Shown piece by piece: positions 8,718 through 17,533 of a DNA stretch of 64,000 bases (positions are counted from its first letter, which is position 1; every line of letters starts with the position of its first letter). The notes beneath the pieces are model-generated. The model did not search any database and had not been told where the DNA came from. It worked only from the letters and a program-made list of their open reading frames with translations. The stretch comes from CAWINH01 sp963837425 (GTDB taxonomy: Bacteria; Chloroflexota; Limnocylindria; QHBO01), in contig CAWINH010000002.1 of the NCBI GenBank assembly GCA_963837425.1, positions 310,001-374,000 on the forward strand, written 5' to 3'. A program made the translations under genes and the position numbers.

Positions 8718-10901
8718 TCAGGGAGCGGCGGTGCCGGCCGGCTCCACGCTGTGCACCGCCGGAAGATAGAGGCGGTCCACGTATTCGGTGAGCATCCGAG
8801 CGGTGCTGAAGCGCCAGATCGCCGACGTGACCGCGGAGCGCATCGTCGCCAGCCATTCGACTGGCAGCCCGTCGGGGTCGCGGGCGAAGTAGCGCGGGCC
8901 GATCTCCTCCTCGAGCAGGCGATAGAGCTCCGCGGCATCGGCGTCATCCTGCGCACCATCGTCGCCGATCGGATCGCGGCCGCCGATCGCCCAGCCGTTC
9001 TCCCCGTTGAACCCCTCGTCCCACCACCCGTCGAGGATCGATACGCTGGGGATGGCGTTCATGGCGGCCTTCATGCCCGAGGTCCCCGAGGCCTCCATCG
9101 GCCGCCGCGGATTGTTCAGCCAGATGTCGACCCCCGCAACCAGGAAGCGCGCGATCCGCATGTCGTAGTCCTCGAGGACGAAGATGCGACCGCGCAGCCG
9201 CTCGGAGCGCGAGAGGGTGAAGATGCGCTGGATGACGGCCTGGCCGGGCCGGTCAGCGGGGTGCGCCTTGCCCGCGATCACGACCTGCATGGGCCGCTCC
9301 GGATTGCTGAGCAGGCGCGCCAGGCGCTCCTCGTCGCGGAAGAGCAGGTCGGCGCGCTTGTAGGTTGCGAAGCGCCTCGCGAAGCCAATCGTCAGGGCGT
9401 CGGGGTCGATCGCCCGCTGGACCTCGCGCAGCAGGCCCGGCGACTCGCCGTGGCGCGCGAACTGGCGACCGAGACGACGCTGCGCGAACTGGACCAGCTC
9501 GCGCTTCTGCTGGACGTGGGCCGCCCACAGATCGGCGTCGCCGAGCCCGCTCAGGCCGGCGAAGGCGGCGGGATCCGAGGCATCCACCGCGAGCGACATG
9601 CCGGTCGCGCGCTTGTAGAGGCCGCGAATCGGGCGGCCGAGCCAGGTGGCGACGTGCACGCCGTTCGTGATCGCTCCGATCGGGTAGCCGGCAACCGGCT
9701 CCCAGGTGGCGGTCGAGGTCCGCGCATGCAGCTCGCTGACCGCGTTGGCCCCGGCCGCGTGGCGCAGGACGAAGGCGGTCATGTCGAACGGGGCGTTCGG
9801 ATCGTCGGTACGCCCTCGTCCCAGCTCCAACAGGTCATGGGCCGGCATCCCGGTCGCGGTCAGCCACGGCGCCAGGTCGCGCGCGACGAGCCTGCGGTCG
9901 AACACCTCGTTCCCGGCGGGGACCGGCGTGTGGATCGTGAAGACCGCGTTGCGGCCCACCTCGCGCAACGCATCGGCCGGCGAAAGGTCGGAGCGCCCAG
10001 ACATCAGCTGTCGGGCACGTTCCAGGAGGAGGAACGCCGAATGCCCCTCGTTGAGATGCCAGACCGCCGGGTCGATGCCGAGCGCCGCCAGGGCGCGAGC
10101 GCCGCCGATCCCGAGGATCAGCTCCTGCGCCAGGCGCATCTCGCGGCCGCGGACGTACAGGATGTGGGTGATCGGCCAGTCCCCCTCATCGTTGCCCGGA
10201 ATATCGGTGTCGAGCAGCAGGAGCGGAACGCGGCCGACTTGCGCCAGCCATACCGCGGCTCGCACCTCATGATCCGGGAAGTCGACCGTCACCTCGAGCG
10301 GCGCACCGTTCGGCGCACGGACCCGGCGCAGCGGCAGCTGTGCGGGGTCGATGTCGGGTTGCGCGTGCTCCTGGTGGCCGTCCGCGTCGATCTGCTGCCG
10401 GAAGTAGCCGCGTCGGTAGAGGAGGCCGACGCCGATGAACGGCAGCGCGGCGTCGGATGCGGATTTCAGGTGGTCGCCGGCAAGGACGCCGAGACCGCCG
10501 GAGTAGATCTGCATCGACTCGTGGAGGCCGTACTCGGCGCAGAAATACGCGATGGGGCCGGAGAACGCGTCAGCCGGGTCGCGCGCGGCCCGCTGACGGT
10601 ACCAGGCATCGGCGCCGTTCTCGAGGTAGCGGTGGAATTCGTCCAGCAGGCGGCTGGTGTCCACGACGAAGTCCTCGTCAGCCGTCAGCTCGGCCCACCG
10701 GGCGGGCCCGACGCTGCCGAGGACCGGGATCGGGTTTCGGTTGCGGGCCCATACCGAGGGGCTGATCCGGCTGAAGAGCGATCCCGCGCGAGGTGTCCAG
10801 CTCCACCACAGGTTGTAGGCCAGCTCGCCGAGCCCCTCGAGGCCGGGAGGCAGGTTGAAGTCGTGGCCGGGCAGGCTCGGCACTCTCAGGGAGGTCGTCA
10901 T
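8718..10901 (-). CDS. glgP: Alpha-glucan (glycogen/maltodextrin) phosphorylase, GT35
   Basis: This 727-aa enzyme phosphorolyses alpha-1,4-glucans to glucose-1-phosphate with a pyridoxal-phosphate cofactor. It is of the shorter bacterial type with an N-terminal ELAYNLWWSWTPRAGSLFSR domain (DUF3417-like). Landmarks are PIAYFCAEYGLHESMQIYSG, VWHLNEGHSAFLLLERARQL, AITNGVHVATW and the PLP-lysine segment MEASGTSGMKAAMN. The ATG at 10901 (MTTSLRVPS) is preferred because it aligns with the family N-terminus and has TATCAT 10 nt upstream; an upstream in-frame start at 10979 would overlap the divergent gene. It converges tail to tail with the M23 gene, 3 bp apart. Confidence 0.93.
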   Translation of the reverse strand: MTTSLRVPSLPGHDFNLPPGLEGLGELAYNLWWSWTPRAGSLFSRISPSVWARNRNPIPVLGSVGPARWAELTADEDFVVDTSRLLDEFHRYLENGADAWYRQRAARDPADAFSGPIAYFCAEYGLHESMQIYSGGLGVLAGDHLKSASDAALPFIGVGLLYRRGYFRQQIDADGHQEHAQPDIDPAQLPLRRVRAPNGAPLEVTVDFPDHEVRAAVWLAQVGRVPLLLLDTDIPGNDEGDWPITHILYVRGREMRLAQELILGIGGARALAALGIDPAVWHLNEGHSAFLLLERARQLMSGRSDLSPADALREVGRNAVFTIHTPVPAGNEVFDRRLVARDLAPWLTATGMPAHDLLELGRGRTDDPNAPFDMTAFVLRHAAGANAVSELHARTSTATWEPVAGYPIGAITNGVHVATWLGRPIRGLYKRATGMSLAVDASDPAAFAGLSGLGDADLWAAHVQQKRELVQFAQRRLGRQFARHGESPGLLREVQRAIDPDALTIGFARRFATYKRADLLFRDEERLARLLSNPERPMQVVIAGKAHPADRPGQAVIQRIFTLSRSERLRGRIFVLEDYDMRIARFLVAGVDIWLNNPRRPMEASGTSGMKAAMNAIPSVSILDGWWDEGFNGENGWAIGGRDPIGDDGAQDDADAAELYRLLEEEIGPRYFARDPDGLPVEWLATMRSAVTSAIWRFSTARMLTEYVDRLYLPAVHSVEPAGTAAP

Positions 10902-10911
10902 CGAGTCGCTG

Positions 10912-10917
10912 ATGATA
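10912..10917 (-). promoter_or_regulatory. TATCAT -10-like box for the glucan phosphorylase
   Basis: On the minus strand TATCAT ends 10 nt before the ATG at 10901. It shares the 65-bp divergent gap with a TACCAT box for the opposite gene. Confidence 0.45.
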
Positions 10918-10951
10918 GCGACGTCCGGCGGCGCTGCGTATCGTCCACGCG

Positions 10952-10957
10952 TACCAT
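10952..10957 (+). promoter_or_regulatory. TACCAT -10-like box for the cysteine desulfurase-like gene
   Basis: TACCAT ends 9 nt before the ATG at 10967 with no Shine-Dalgarno sequence between them, as in the other candidate leaderless genes. Confidence 0.45.
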
Positions 10958-10966
10958 CGTGGCGCG

Positions 10967-12241
10967 ATGACAACGCCAATTTCGCGCGTCGGTCTCGACG
11001 TCGACGCGGTGCGCGCCCATTTCCCGGCGCTCACCCGGGAGGAGGACGGTCGCCGGGTCGTCTTCCTCGACGGGCCGGCGGGCAGCCAGCTGCCGGTCGA
11101 GTGCACCCGGGCGATCGTCGAGTACATCGAGCATCGCAACGCGAATCATGGCGGCTCGTTCGGCACATCGGTCGAGACGGACGAGCTGCTCGCGAATGCG
11201 CACGCGGCCGCCGCCGACTTCCTGGGTGCCCACGAACCGGAGGAGATCGCTGTTGGCGCCAACATGACGACGATCACCCTGGCGGTGAGCCGGGCCCTCG
11301 CACGGGACCTCCGCGAGGGCGACGAGATCGTCCTCTCGGAGCTTGACCACGACGCGAACATCGCCCCGTGGCTGGCGATCGCCGAGGAGCGCGGCCTGAC
11401 GGTACGCTGGCTCCACGTCCGTCCGACCGACTGCACCCTCGTGCTCGATGAGCTCGAGTCGCTGATCGGCGAACGGACGCGGCTCGTGGCCGTGGGCCTC
11501 GCCTCGAACGCGATGGGCACGCTGAACGACGTCGGGCGCATCGTCGAACTCGCGCACGCGTACGGCGCGCTCGTATACGTCGACGCCGTCCACGCCGCAC
11601 CGCACGTCCCGATCGACGTCTCCGCGCTGCGGGCGGACCTGCTCGTATGCTCCGCGTACAAGTTCTACGGACCGCACCTCGGCCTCCTCTACGGCCGCCG
11701 CGAGCTGCTCGAACGCCTGCGCTACTACCGTGTGCGGCCGGCCGGCGACGCGCTGCCGGGCAAGCTCGAGACGGGAACGCCAGCCTTCGAGCTGCTCGCC
11801 GGACTGGTCGGCACGTTCGACTACCTCCGGGCCATGGCGCGCGCCTACGAGCAGCTGCGAGGTGCCGATCGGCGTTCCGAGCTGCAGGGGGCGATGACGG
11901 CGATTCGGCGCTACGAGCGGAGCCTGCTCCCGGCCGCCTTCGAAGCGCTCGCGTCGATCCGCGGCCTCCGGGTCCACGGGATCACCCGGGCCGAGCGCTT
12001 CGATGAACGCGTCCCGACGATCTCGTTCACGATCGACGGCCTTGCGCCGCGGCGAATCGCCGAGCACCTCGCCCGACGGGCGGTCAACGTGTGGGACGGG
12101 GACATGTATGCCGTCGAGCTGATCCGCGCCCTCGGGCTCGACGACTCGGGCGGCGTCGTGCGCATCGGCCTCATGCACTACAACACCCGCGAGGAGATCC
12201 AACGCCTGGCCGAGTCCCTCGCCGAGCTCGTCCACCATTGA
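10967..12241 (+). CDS. Cysteine desulfurase-like class V aminotransferase (SufS-like subgroup)
   Basis: This 424-aa PLP enzyme is of aminotransferase class V. The N-terminal LDVDAVRAHFPAL and VFLDGPAGSQLP elements and the SNAMGTLNDVGRI and YVDAVHAAPHVPIDV segments match the 'cysteine desulfurase-like' subgroup. The cofactor lysine is K232 in CSAYKFYGPHLGLLYG. Canonical SufS/IscS enzymes move sulfur from cysteine to carriers for Fe-S assembly. No suf or isc partner genes lie nearby and I cannot identify the mobile-loop cysteine, so the real substrate is open. Confidence 0.88.
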   Translation: MTTPISRVGLDVDAVRAHFPALTREEDGRRVVFLDGPAGSQLPVECTRAIVEYIEHRNANHGGSFGTSVETDELLANAHAAAADFLGAHEPEEIAVGANMTTITLAVSRALARDLREGDEIVLSELDHDANIAPWLAIAEERGLTVRWLHVRPTDCTLVLDELESLIGERTRLVAVGLASNAMGTLNDVGRIVELAHAYGALVYVDAVHAAPHVPIDVSALRADLLVCSAYKFYGPHLGLLYGRRELLERLRYYRVRPAGDALPGKLETGTPAFELLAGLVGTFDYLRAMARAYEQLRGADRRSELQGAMTAIRRYERSLLPAAFEALASIRGLRVHGITRAERFDERVPTISFTIDGLAPRRIAEHLARRAVNVWDGDMYAVELIRALGLDDSGGVVRIGLMHYNTREEIQRLAESLAELVHH

Positions 12242-12270
12242 CGGATCTCGCCCCTCTCGACACGAGGCGC

Positions 12271-12276
12271 TACGCT
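12271..12276 (+). promoter_or_regulatory. TACGCT -10-like box before the HTH/acidic protein
   Basis: TACGCT ends 11 nt before the ATG at 12288 and no Shine-Dalgarno sequence is seen between them. Confidence 0.3.
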
Positions 12277-12287
12277 ATCGGCCCCTG

Positions 12288-14147
12288 ATGGACGGCTACT
12301 CGGTGCAGGATGCGGCGTCAGTCCTCGGGGTTCCCGAGGCTCGCGTCTGGGAGCTCATCGCCCGAGGCGTGCTCGCCGGGAACCCGGAGCCCGATGGCGC
12401 CATGCGCGTCGTCCTCCGCGTCGCGTCACCGCCGGCGACGCCGAATGGCGGCCATGAGCCCGAGCTGAGCCCGTTCCGGGAGCTGCTCACCGAGTTCCGA
12501 AACCTGACCGAACGCTACGGCCAGGCGCTGCTGGCCCTCGGCGAGTCGCGCGGGGAGGTTGCCGCGCTGCGCAGTCGCGTCGACCTGCTCGAGGCGCGCA
12601 TCGACCTGCGACTCGGACCCGGCCGCCCGGTCTCCACTGTCGCCTGGGAGGTGCCGGACCAGCAGCGCGCCCCAGCTCCCACTGAGCCTGGGCCGAAGCC
12701 GGAAGAGCCGATGCAGCAGGCGGCCACGGCGGAGCCTCCCGTACCGGAACGGCCCCTGGACCAGCCCACCGACCAGCCCCCGCACTCAGTGCCCCGCCCG
12801 CGCCGCCGCGGAGGGCCCCCTTCCTCGGTGGACTTCGCGGATGCGCTGGCGCGAGCGCAGGACCCTTCGCTGCCTGAGCTTCCGGGGGCCGAGGATGCGG
12901 CGCGCGCGATCGCCGCGCTGCGGGCCGAGGTGTCGGATGCCGGAACGATGGAGGACGAGGCGGCACCGCTCGTCGAGCCGCGCGTGGCGGCAACCGCCAG
13001 CGTGGCGGAGTTCGCGGACGAGCTGCCCCTGTCGCCCGACGATCTGCGCCCGCCCGTGGAACCGAGCTCCGTGGAACGGAGCCCCATGGAACCGACCGCC
13101 GCCGAACAGACCGCAGATGAGCCGACGTCGGCGGAGGCCGCTGCCCCGGAGTTCGTCGCCGAAGCCACTCTCGAGTCGGTCGTCGTGTCCGTTCCCGAAC
13201 CCGCTCCGGAGGCCGTCCGCGAGCCACCCGCCATACCCTCCGAGGAGGTCACGCCCCCCGCATCAGCGGACGAGGCGCCGAAAGTGGACGAGGCGCCGAA
13301 AGCGGACGAGGCGCCGAACCTGGCCGGTCCCTACTCGACGGAGATGGTCGAGCCGGATTGGTTCGCCGATGGCGACTTCAGCTGGCTCGAGCAGGCGCAG
13401 GCAGCGGGCCAGCCCGAGGTGGAGGCACACGCACCGCCCGAGTCCGAGGCCGCGCTCGAAGTGGAGCCTGAACCGGAGCCCGGGCCGCAGCTCGCAGAAG
13501 CAGCCCAGCCGGCGGCACCCACCGCACAGGCCGAGGCTGTCGAGCCGCCATTCGCGCCGCTCGCCATCGATATGTCGGTGACCGATCCCGGTGTGGCTCC
13601 CGCAGTGCCGGATGACCTCGACGCGAGCGCCGAGCTGGAGAGCTTCCCGGAGGTCTCGCCCGACGTCCCCCGCGACGTCCCGCCCGAGACCGAGTCCAAC
13701 GCCGAGCCACCACGGGAGCCGACGACGGCCACGGCGCCGAGCGAGGCATCCCCGGCACCGAGCGACGAGATACCGGAGAGCCAGCCTCCCGCCACAGCCA
13801 CCGATGAGGAGGAGGTGATGTGGCTGGGCGACGAATTCGAGGCGGCCGAGCTCGAGCGACCCGCGAGCGGCTGGACCTCGCCGAGGGCCAGCGACCTCGA
13901 CGACGAGCAGCTGGCCGGGTTGCGGCCCGACGAGGGCTGGGAACCCGACGAGGTGCCGGGGATGCGCTCGTTCCTGGCCGGCACGCCGCTGCCTGACGAT
14001 GAACCCGGCTCACCGACCGGAGGCACGGACCAGGGTCCTCCGCGAGGGATCCGCCAGCCGCGGCCCGGCGACCCCGATTGGCTGCGCAATCGACACGGGA
14101 ACGCGGCTACCGCCTACCGCCGCCTGCGGCGTCTCTTCCCCGGATGA
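12288..14147 (+). CDS. HTH-domain protein with a long Ala/Pro/Glu-rich low-complexity region
   Basis: This is a 619-aa protein of unknown function. Residues 1-45 (MDGYSVQDAASVLGVPEARV...) look like a MerR/excisionase-type helix-turn-helix. Residues 60-110 form a short coiled coil (LRSRVDLLEARIDLR). Residues 120-560 are an acidic, Pro/Ala/Glu-rich, presumably disordered stretch with short tandem repeats (for example DEAPK units). A compact tail at 560-619 reads RQPRPGDPDWLRNRHGNAAT and then YRRLRRLFPG. The architecture suggests a DNA-binding head, an oligomerisation helix and a flexible acidic spacer. Its stop overlaps the next start (ATGA). Confidence 0.75.
   Translation: MDGYSVQDAASVLGVPEARVWELIARGVLAGNPEPDGAMRVVLRVASPPATPNGGHEPELSPFRELLTEFRNLTERYGQALLALGESRGEVAALRSRVDLLEARIDLRLGPGRPVSTVAWEVPDQQRAPAPTEPGPKPEEPMQQAATAEPPVPERPLDQPTDQPPHSVPRPRRRGGPPSSVDFADALARAQDPSLPELPGAEDAARAIAALRAEVSDAGTMEDEAAPLVEPRVAATASVAEFADELPLSPDDLRPPVEPSSVERSPMEPTAAEQTADEPTSAEAAAPEFVAEATLESVVVSVPEPAPEAVREPPAIPSEEVTPPASADEAPKVDEAPKADEAPNLAGPYSTEMVEPDWFADGDFSWLEQAQAAGQPEVEAHAPPESEAALEVEPEPEPGPQLAEAAQPAAPTAQAEAVEPPFAPLAIDMSVTDPGVAPAVPDDLDASAELESFPEVSPDVPRDVPPETESNAEPPREPTTATAPSEASPAPSDEIPESQPPATATDEEEVMWLGDEFEAAELERPASGWTSPRASDLDDEQLAGLRPDEGWEPDEVPGMRSFLAGTPLPDDEPGSPTGGTDQGPPRGIRQPRPGDPDWLRNRHGNAATAYRRLRRLFPG
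13266..13319 (+). repeat. Three tandem 18-bp units in the HTH/acidic protein gene
   Basis: Three in-frame copies of an 18-bp unit encode ADEAPK, VDEAPK and ADEAPN. They sit in the disordered part of the 12288-14147 protein and point to expansion by slippage. Confidence 0.85.
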
Positions 14148-14503
14148 CGCTCGCGGACGCCCATGCGATCGGGTCTCTGGTCACCCTGGTCGCCATCGCG
14201 GTCGTGGGGTTGGCGGCCACAGGCATGGCCGTCTTCGATCGGTTCACCGAATGGCTCGTCAGGATGCGCACCGGACTCCTCGTGATCTTCGGCGCGCAGG
14301 TGCTGCTGGGGGCGGCGACGTGGCTGTCGGGGGCCCGTCCGGAGCAGGGTCTGCACCTCCTCTACGGCGGCGTCCTGCTCGTGCTCCTTCCCCTGGCGGA
14401 CACGTTCGTCCAGGATGCGACGCCCAGGGAGCGCGCCGCGGTGGTGGCCGCCGCGGCCGTCGTTGGGCTCCTCCTCATCTGGCGCCTGGCGAGCACCGGC
14501 TGA
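14144..14503 (+). CDS. Small four-helix membrane protein, unknown function
   Basis: This 119-aa protein has about four hydrophobic helices: SLVTLVAIAVVGLAATGMAV, LLVIFGAQVLLGAATWLSG, LLYGGVLLVLLPLADTF and a C-terminal helix ending LLLIWRLASTG. The ATG overlaps the previous stop (ATGA), which implies translational coupling. It sits 44 bp upstream of the cytochrome bc genes and could be linked to respiration, but I recognise no family motif. Confidence 0.7.
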   Translation: MTLADAHAIGSLVTLVAIAVVGLAATGMAVFDRFTEWLVRMRTGLLVIFGAQVLLGAATWLSGARPEQGLHLLYGGVLLVLLPLADTFVQDATPRERAAVVAAAAVVGLLLIWRLASTG

Positions 14504-14533
14504 GGGCAGGCCCGGGCCGTCTGGTGCGGGCCG

Positions 14534-14539
14534 TATCAT
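14534..14539 (+). promoter_or_regulatory. TATCAT -10-like box before qcrC
   Basis: TATCAT ends 8 nt before the qcrC ATG at 14548 and no ribosome-binding site is seen. It is a candidate leaderless promoter for the complex III operon. Confidence 0.5.
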
Positions 14540-14547
14540 GAGCGGGC

Positions 14548-15330
14548 ATGCGCTCCCTGCGGCCGATGACGCTGGCCCTTCTTTCCGTGGTCGCCTGCCT
14601 GGCGGCGGCGGCCAGCCTGGCGAGCGCTCGCTCCGACGCGAACCGGCAGGTCAACGCGGCCGTCGACGCGGGGAGCGCTTCGGCGGGGCGGGATCTCTTC
14701 GAGGCGTCGTGCGCGAGCTGTCACGGGCCCGATGGAGGCGGCACGGCGAACGGCCCCACCCTCATCGGGGTTGGCGCCGCAGCGGCTGACTTCCAGCTTT
14801 CGACGGGCCGCATGCCGTTCGCCGGACCGCCGGGATCGCAGGCGAACCGGAAGCCGCCGGCCTTCACCCCCGAACAGATCGACGATCTCGTCGCATTCGT
14901 GGCGTCGCTGGGGAACGGTCCGGCGATCCCGCAGGTCTCGGTCGACGACGCCCTGCTCTCCCGCGGACAGCAGGTCTTCATCGACAACTGCGCCCCGTGC
15001 CACGGCTCGACCGCGAGGGGCGGGGCGGTCGGCGGCACCTCGTTCGCCCCGGCCCTTGACCAGGCCACACCGCAGCAGGTGGGGGAGGCGCTCGCCACCG
15101 GCCCGGGGCAGATGCCCGTTTTCGCGCTGCCCGCCACGGACGTGAACGCGGTGGCCACCTACGTGGAGTATCTGCGCACGGCGCCGCAGCCCGGCGGCTT
15201 CGCGATCGGTGGCGTCGGGGGCGTGCCGGAGGGATTCGTGGCCTGGGTGCTGGGGCTCGGGCTGCTGATCGGGATCGCATTCCTCATTGGCCGCGAGTGG
15301 GACCGGTCCGCGCGGGAGCGAACGGAGTGA
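14548..15330 (+). CDS. qcrC: Menaquinol-cytochrome c reductase diheme cytochrome c subunit
   Basis: This 260-aa exported and C-terminally anchored cytochrome has two class I heme c domains. Heme sites are CASCH at residues 55-59 and CAPCH at 148-152. An N-terminal signal segment covers about residues 5-27, and a C-terminal membrane helix (VAWVLGLGLLIGIAFLIG) precedes a charged tail. This is the actinobacterial-type QcrC, in which two hemes pass electrons from the Rieske protein straight to an aa3 oxidase. It starts the qcrC-qcrA-qcrB operon; its TGA overlaps the qcrA GTG. Confidence 0.93.
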   Translation: MRSLRPMTLALLSVVACLAAAASLASARSDANRQVNAAVDAGSASAGRDLFEASCASCHGPDGGGTANGPTLIGVGAAAADFQLSTGRMPFAGPPGSQANRKPPAFTPEQIDDLVAFVASLGNGPAIPQVSVDDALLSRGQQVFIDNCAPCHGSTARGGAVGGTSFAPALDQATPQQVGEALATGPGQMPVFALPATDVNAVATYVEYLRTAPQPGGFAIGGVGGVPEGFVAWVLGLGLLIGIAFLIGREWDRSARERTE

Positions 15331-16175
15331 GAGCGGAGCGGGCGGTCACCGGCGCATTGCTCGCCTCGATGGCGGCCTCCATCGGCCTGGTCGTCATCTA
15401 CGCGTTCGGCTTCGGCAACGCCCAGGTTGAAGGGGTGCTGCTGGCCGTCGCCCTGGGTGGCGTCGGGGTGGCGATCGTGGTGTGGGCGATCGCCCTGCTC
15501 GATGCGCCGCTCGAGACCGAGGAGCGGCATCCGCTCGCCTCGCCACCCGCGGTGCGAGAGGCCGCGGGTGAGGCGCTCGACGCGGAGCAGATCACGCGCC
15601 GACGGTTCCTCGTCCGGCTGCTGGGTGGTGCGGGCGCCCTGCTGGCGGCCGCCCTGGCGGTGCCGGCCCTGTCGCTCGGGCCCGGCCCCGGGCGGGCGTT
15701 GTTCGTGACCGGGTGGCGCCGCGGCGTCCGGCTCGTCGGCGAGGATGGATCGCCATTCAGGGTGGCGGACCTCGCGCTCAACTCGGTCCATACCGTCTTC
15801 CCGGCCGGAGAGGTTGGGCGCGCGGACAGCCAGACCCTGCTGATCAAGGTCAGGCCCGGGGACCTGCAGCTGCCGGCCGATCGAAGTGGCTGGGCGGTCG
15901 ACGGTGCCGTCGCGTACTCGAAGATCTGCACCCATGCCGGCTGCCCGGTGGGCCTCTATCGGGCCCGGGCGCACGAGCTGCTGTGCCCCTGCCATCAGTC
16001 GACGTTCGACGTGCTGCGCGGCGCGGTGCCGATCTTCGGACCGGCGGCCCGCCCGTTGCCGCAGCTGCCCCTCGAGGCGGACGCCGATGGCTACCTCGTC
16101 GCTGGCGCCGGGTTCCCGGATCCGGTGGGGCCATCGTTCTGGAACATCACCCACGACGGGCCGGCGGAGGGCTGA
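15327..16175 (+). CDS. qcrA: Rieske iron-sulfur subunit of the cytochrome bc complex
   Basis: This 282-aa Rieske protein starts at GTG 15327 (GTGA overlap with qcrC). It has two N-terminal membrane helices, an RRRFLVRLLGGAGA twin-arginine-like segment before a third hydrophobic helix, and then the 2Fe-2S domain. Box I is CTHAGCP (C201 and H203) and box II is CPCHQS (C220 and H223), with C206/C222 as the likely disulfide. The protein takes electrons from menaquinol at the outer face of the membrane. The three-helix topology resembles actinobacterial QcrA. The stop is 2 bp before the qcrB start. Confidence 0.93.
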   Translation: MRAERAVTGALLASMAASIGLVVIYAFGFGNAQVEGVLLAVALGGVGVAIVVWAIALLDAPLETEERHPLASPPAVREAAGEALDAEQITRRRFLVRLLGGAGALLAAALAVPALSLGPGPGRALFVTGWRRGVRLVGEDGSPFRVADLALNSVHTVFPAGEVGRADSQTLLIKVRPGDLQLPADRSGWAVDGAVAYSKICTHAGCPVGLYRARAHELLCPCHQSTFDVLRGAVPIFGPAARPLPQLPLEADADGYLVAGAGFPDPVGPSFWNITHDGPAEG

Positions 16176-16177
16176 TC

Positions 16178-17533
16178 GTGCTGCATTGGGTCGATGAGCG
16201 CCTCGGAACCGCCTCGTGGGCGCGGAGCGGGTTGCGGAAGATCTTCCCTGACCACTGGACGTTCCTGCTCGGCGAGATCGCGCTCTTCTGCCTCGTGGTG
16301 CTGGTTGCCACGGGCGTCTTCCTCACCCTCTTCTACGTTCCCGACTCGACGACGATCACCTACCAGGGAAGCTACGGTCCGCTCGTCGGCCACCAGCTGT
16401 CGCGCGCCTACGCATCGGTCCTGGACCTCTCGTTCGAGGTGAGGGCGGGCCTCGTCATGCGGCAGGTCCACCATTGGGCGGCGCTCATCTTCATTGCCGC
16501 CATCTCGGTCCATCTCATGCGCGTCTTCTTCACCGGCGCCTTCCGCAAGCCGCGCGAGATCAACTGGCTCGTTGGCATCAGCCTTCTGATCATGGCGCTG
16601 GCGATGGGCATCACCGGCTATTCGCTGCCCGATGACCTGCTCTCGGGCACCGGCCTGCGGATCATCTACTCGGCCGCCCTCAGCATCCCCTTCATCGGGC
16701 CGTACCTCGCGTTCCTCGTGTTCGGTGGCGAATTCCCGACCGCCACGATCATCAGCAGGCTGTTCGTCTTCCACGTCATGCTGCTGCCCGCGCTGCTCAT
16801 CGGCGGCGTCCTCACCCACCTCGCGATCCTGTGGCGTCAGACGCATACCCAGTTCCGGCGCCCGGGTGCGACCGAGCGGAACGTCATGGGCCGCCCGTTC
16901 TGGCCGAGCCAGGTCTTCAAGTCGACCGGGCTCATGATCCTCACCGCCGCGGCGCTCGCGCTCCTTGGCGGCCTCGTGCAGATCAACCCGGTCTGGACCT
17001 ACGGACCGTTCGACGCCACGGCGGTCAGCGCTCCTGCACAGCCCGACTGGTACGTTGGCTTCCTCGAGGGTGCCCTTCGGCTGTTCCCCTCATTCGAGAT
17101 CACGGTGCTCGGCGTGACGATCCCGACCGTCTTCATCCCCGGCATTCTCATCCCGGGGCTGGCGTTCACGATCATGACCGTCTGGCCGTTCATCGAGGCC
17201 CGGCTGACGGGCGATCGCGGTGAGCACCACCTCCTGGACCGGCCGCGGGACGCGCCCCTCCGGACCTCGCTCGGCGTGGCCGGGCTCCTCTTCTTCGTGA
17301 CGTTGACGGTGGCCGGCGGCAACGACGTCATTGGGCTCGTCTTCGACGTCCCGGTCGAGGCGATCACCGAGCTCTTCCGGATCGCGATCTTCGTCATTCC
17401 GCTGACCGGCTTCGGGGTGACGTACTGGGTCTGCCGTGAGCTGCAGGGGCGGCCCGCCGCCGGTTCCGGCCCGCGACGCGTCCGGCTGCGACGCACCGAG
17501 TCGGGCGGCTTCGAGGAGGTCGGCGACGACTGA
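16178..17533 (+). CDS. qcrB: Cytochrome b subunit of the menaquinol-cytochrome c reductase
   Basis: This 451-aa cytochrome b starts at GTG 16178. Its heme-b region includes RQVHHWAALIFIAAISVHLM and FHVMLLPALLIGGVLTHLAI. The Qo-site motif appears as PDWYVG in place of PEWY. About eight membrane helices are present, with a C-terminal extension, so it is the full-length rather than the split b6/IV form. QcrB oxidises menaquinol and splits electrons between the high-potential and low-potential chains. The last bases overlap a possible early start of the next gene. Confidence 0.95.
   Translation: MLHWVDERLGTASWARSGLRKIFPDHWTFLLGEIALFCLVVLVATGVFLTLFYVPDSTTITYQGSYGPLVGHQLSRAYASVLDLSFEVRAGLVMRQVHHWAALIFIAAISVHLMRVFFTGAFRKPREINWLVGISLLIMALAMGITGYSLPDDLLSGTGLRIIYSAALSIPFIGPYLAFLVFGGEFPTATIISRLFVFHVMLLPALLIGGVLTHLAILWRQTHTQFRRPGATERNVMGRPFWPSQVFKSTGLMILTAAALALLGGLVQINPVWTYGPFDATAVSAPAQPDWYVGFLEGALRLFPSFEITVLGVTIPTVFIPGILIPGLAFTIMTVWPFIEARLTGDRGEHHLLDRPRDAPLRTSLGVAGLLFFVTLTVAGGNDVIGLVFDVPVEAITELFRIAIFVIPLTGFGVTYWVCRELQGRPAAGSGPRRVRLRRTESGGFEEVGDD

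Noticed and set aside
8751..10970. A 739-codon plus-strand frame opposite the glucan phosphorylase
   Set aside because: The minus frame carries all phosphorylase motifs; the plus frame shows none and is a mirror artefact of codon bias.
12238..12276. TTGACG with TACGCT as a two-part promoter for the HTH gene
   Set aside because: The spacing is about 27 bp, too long for a sigma-70 promoter; only the -10-like part is kept as a weak candidate.
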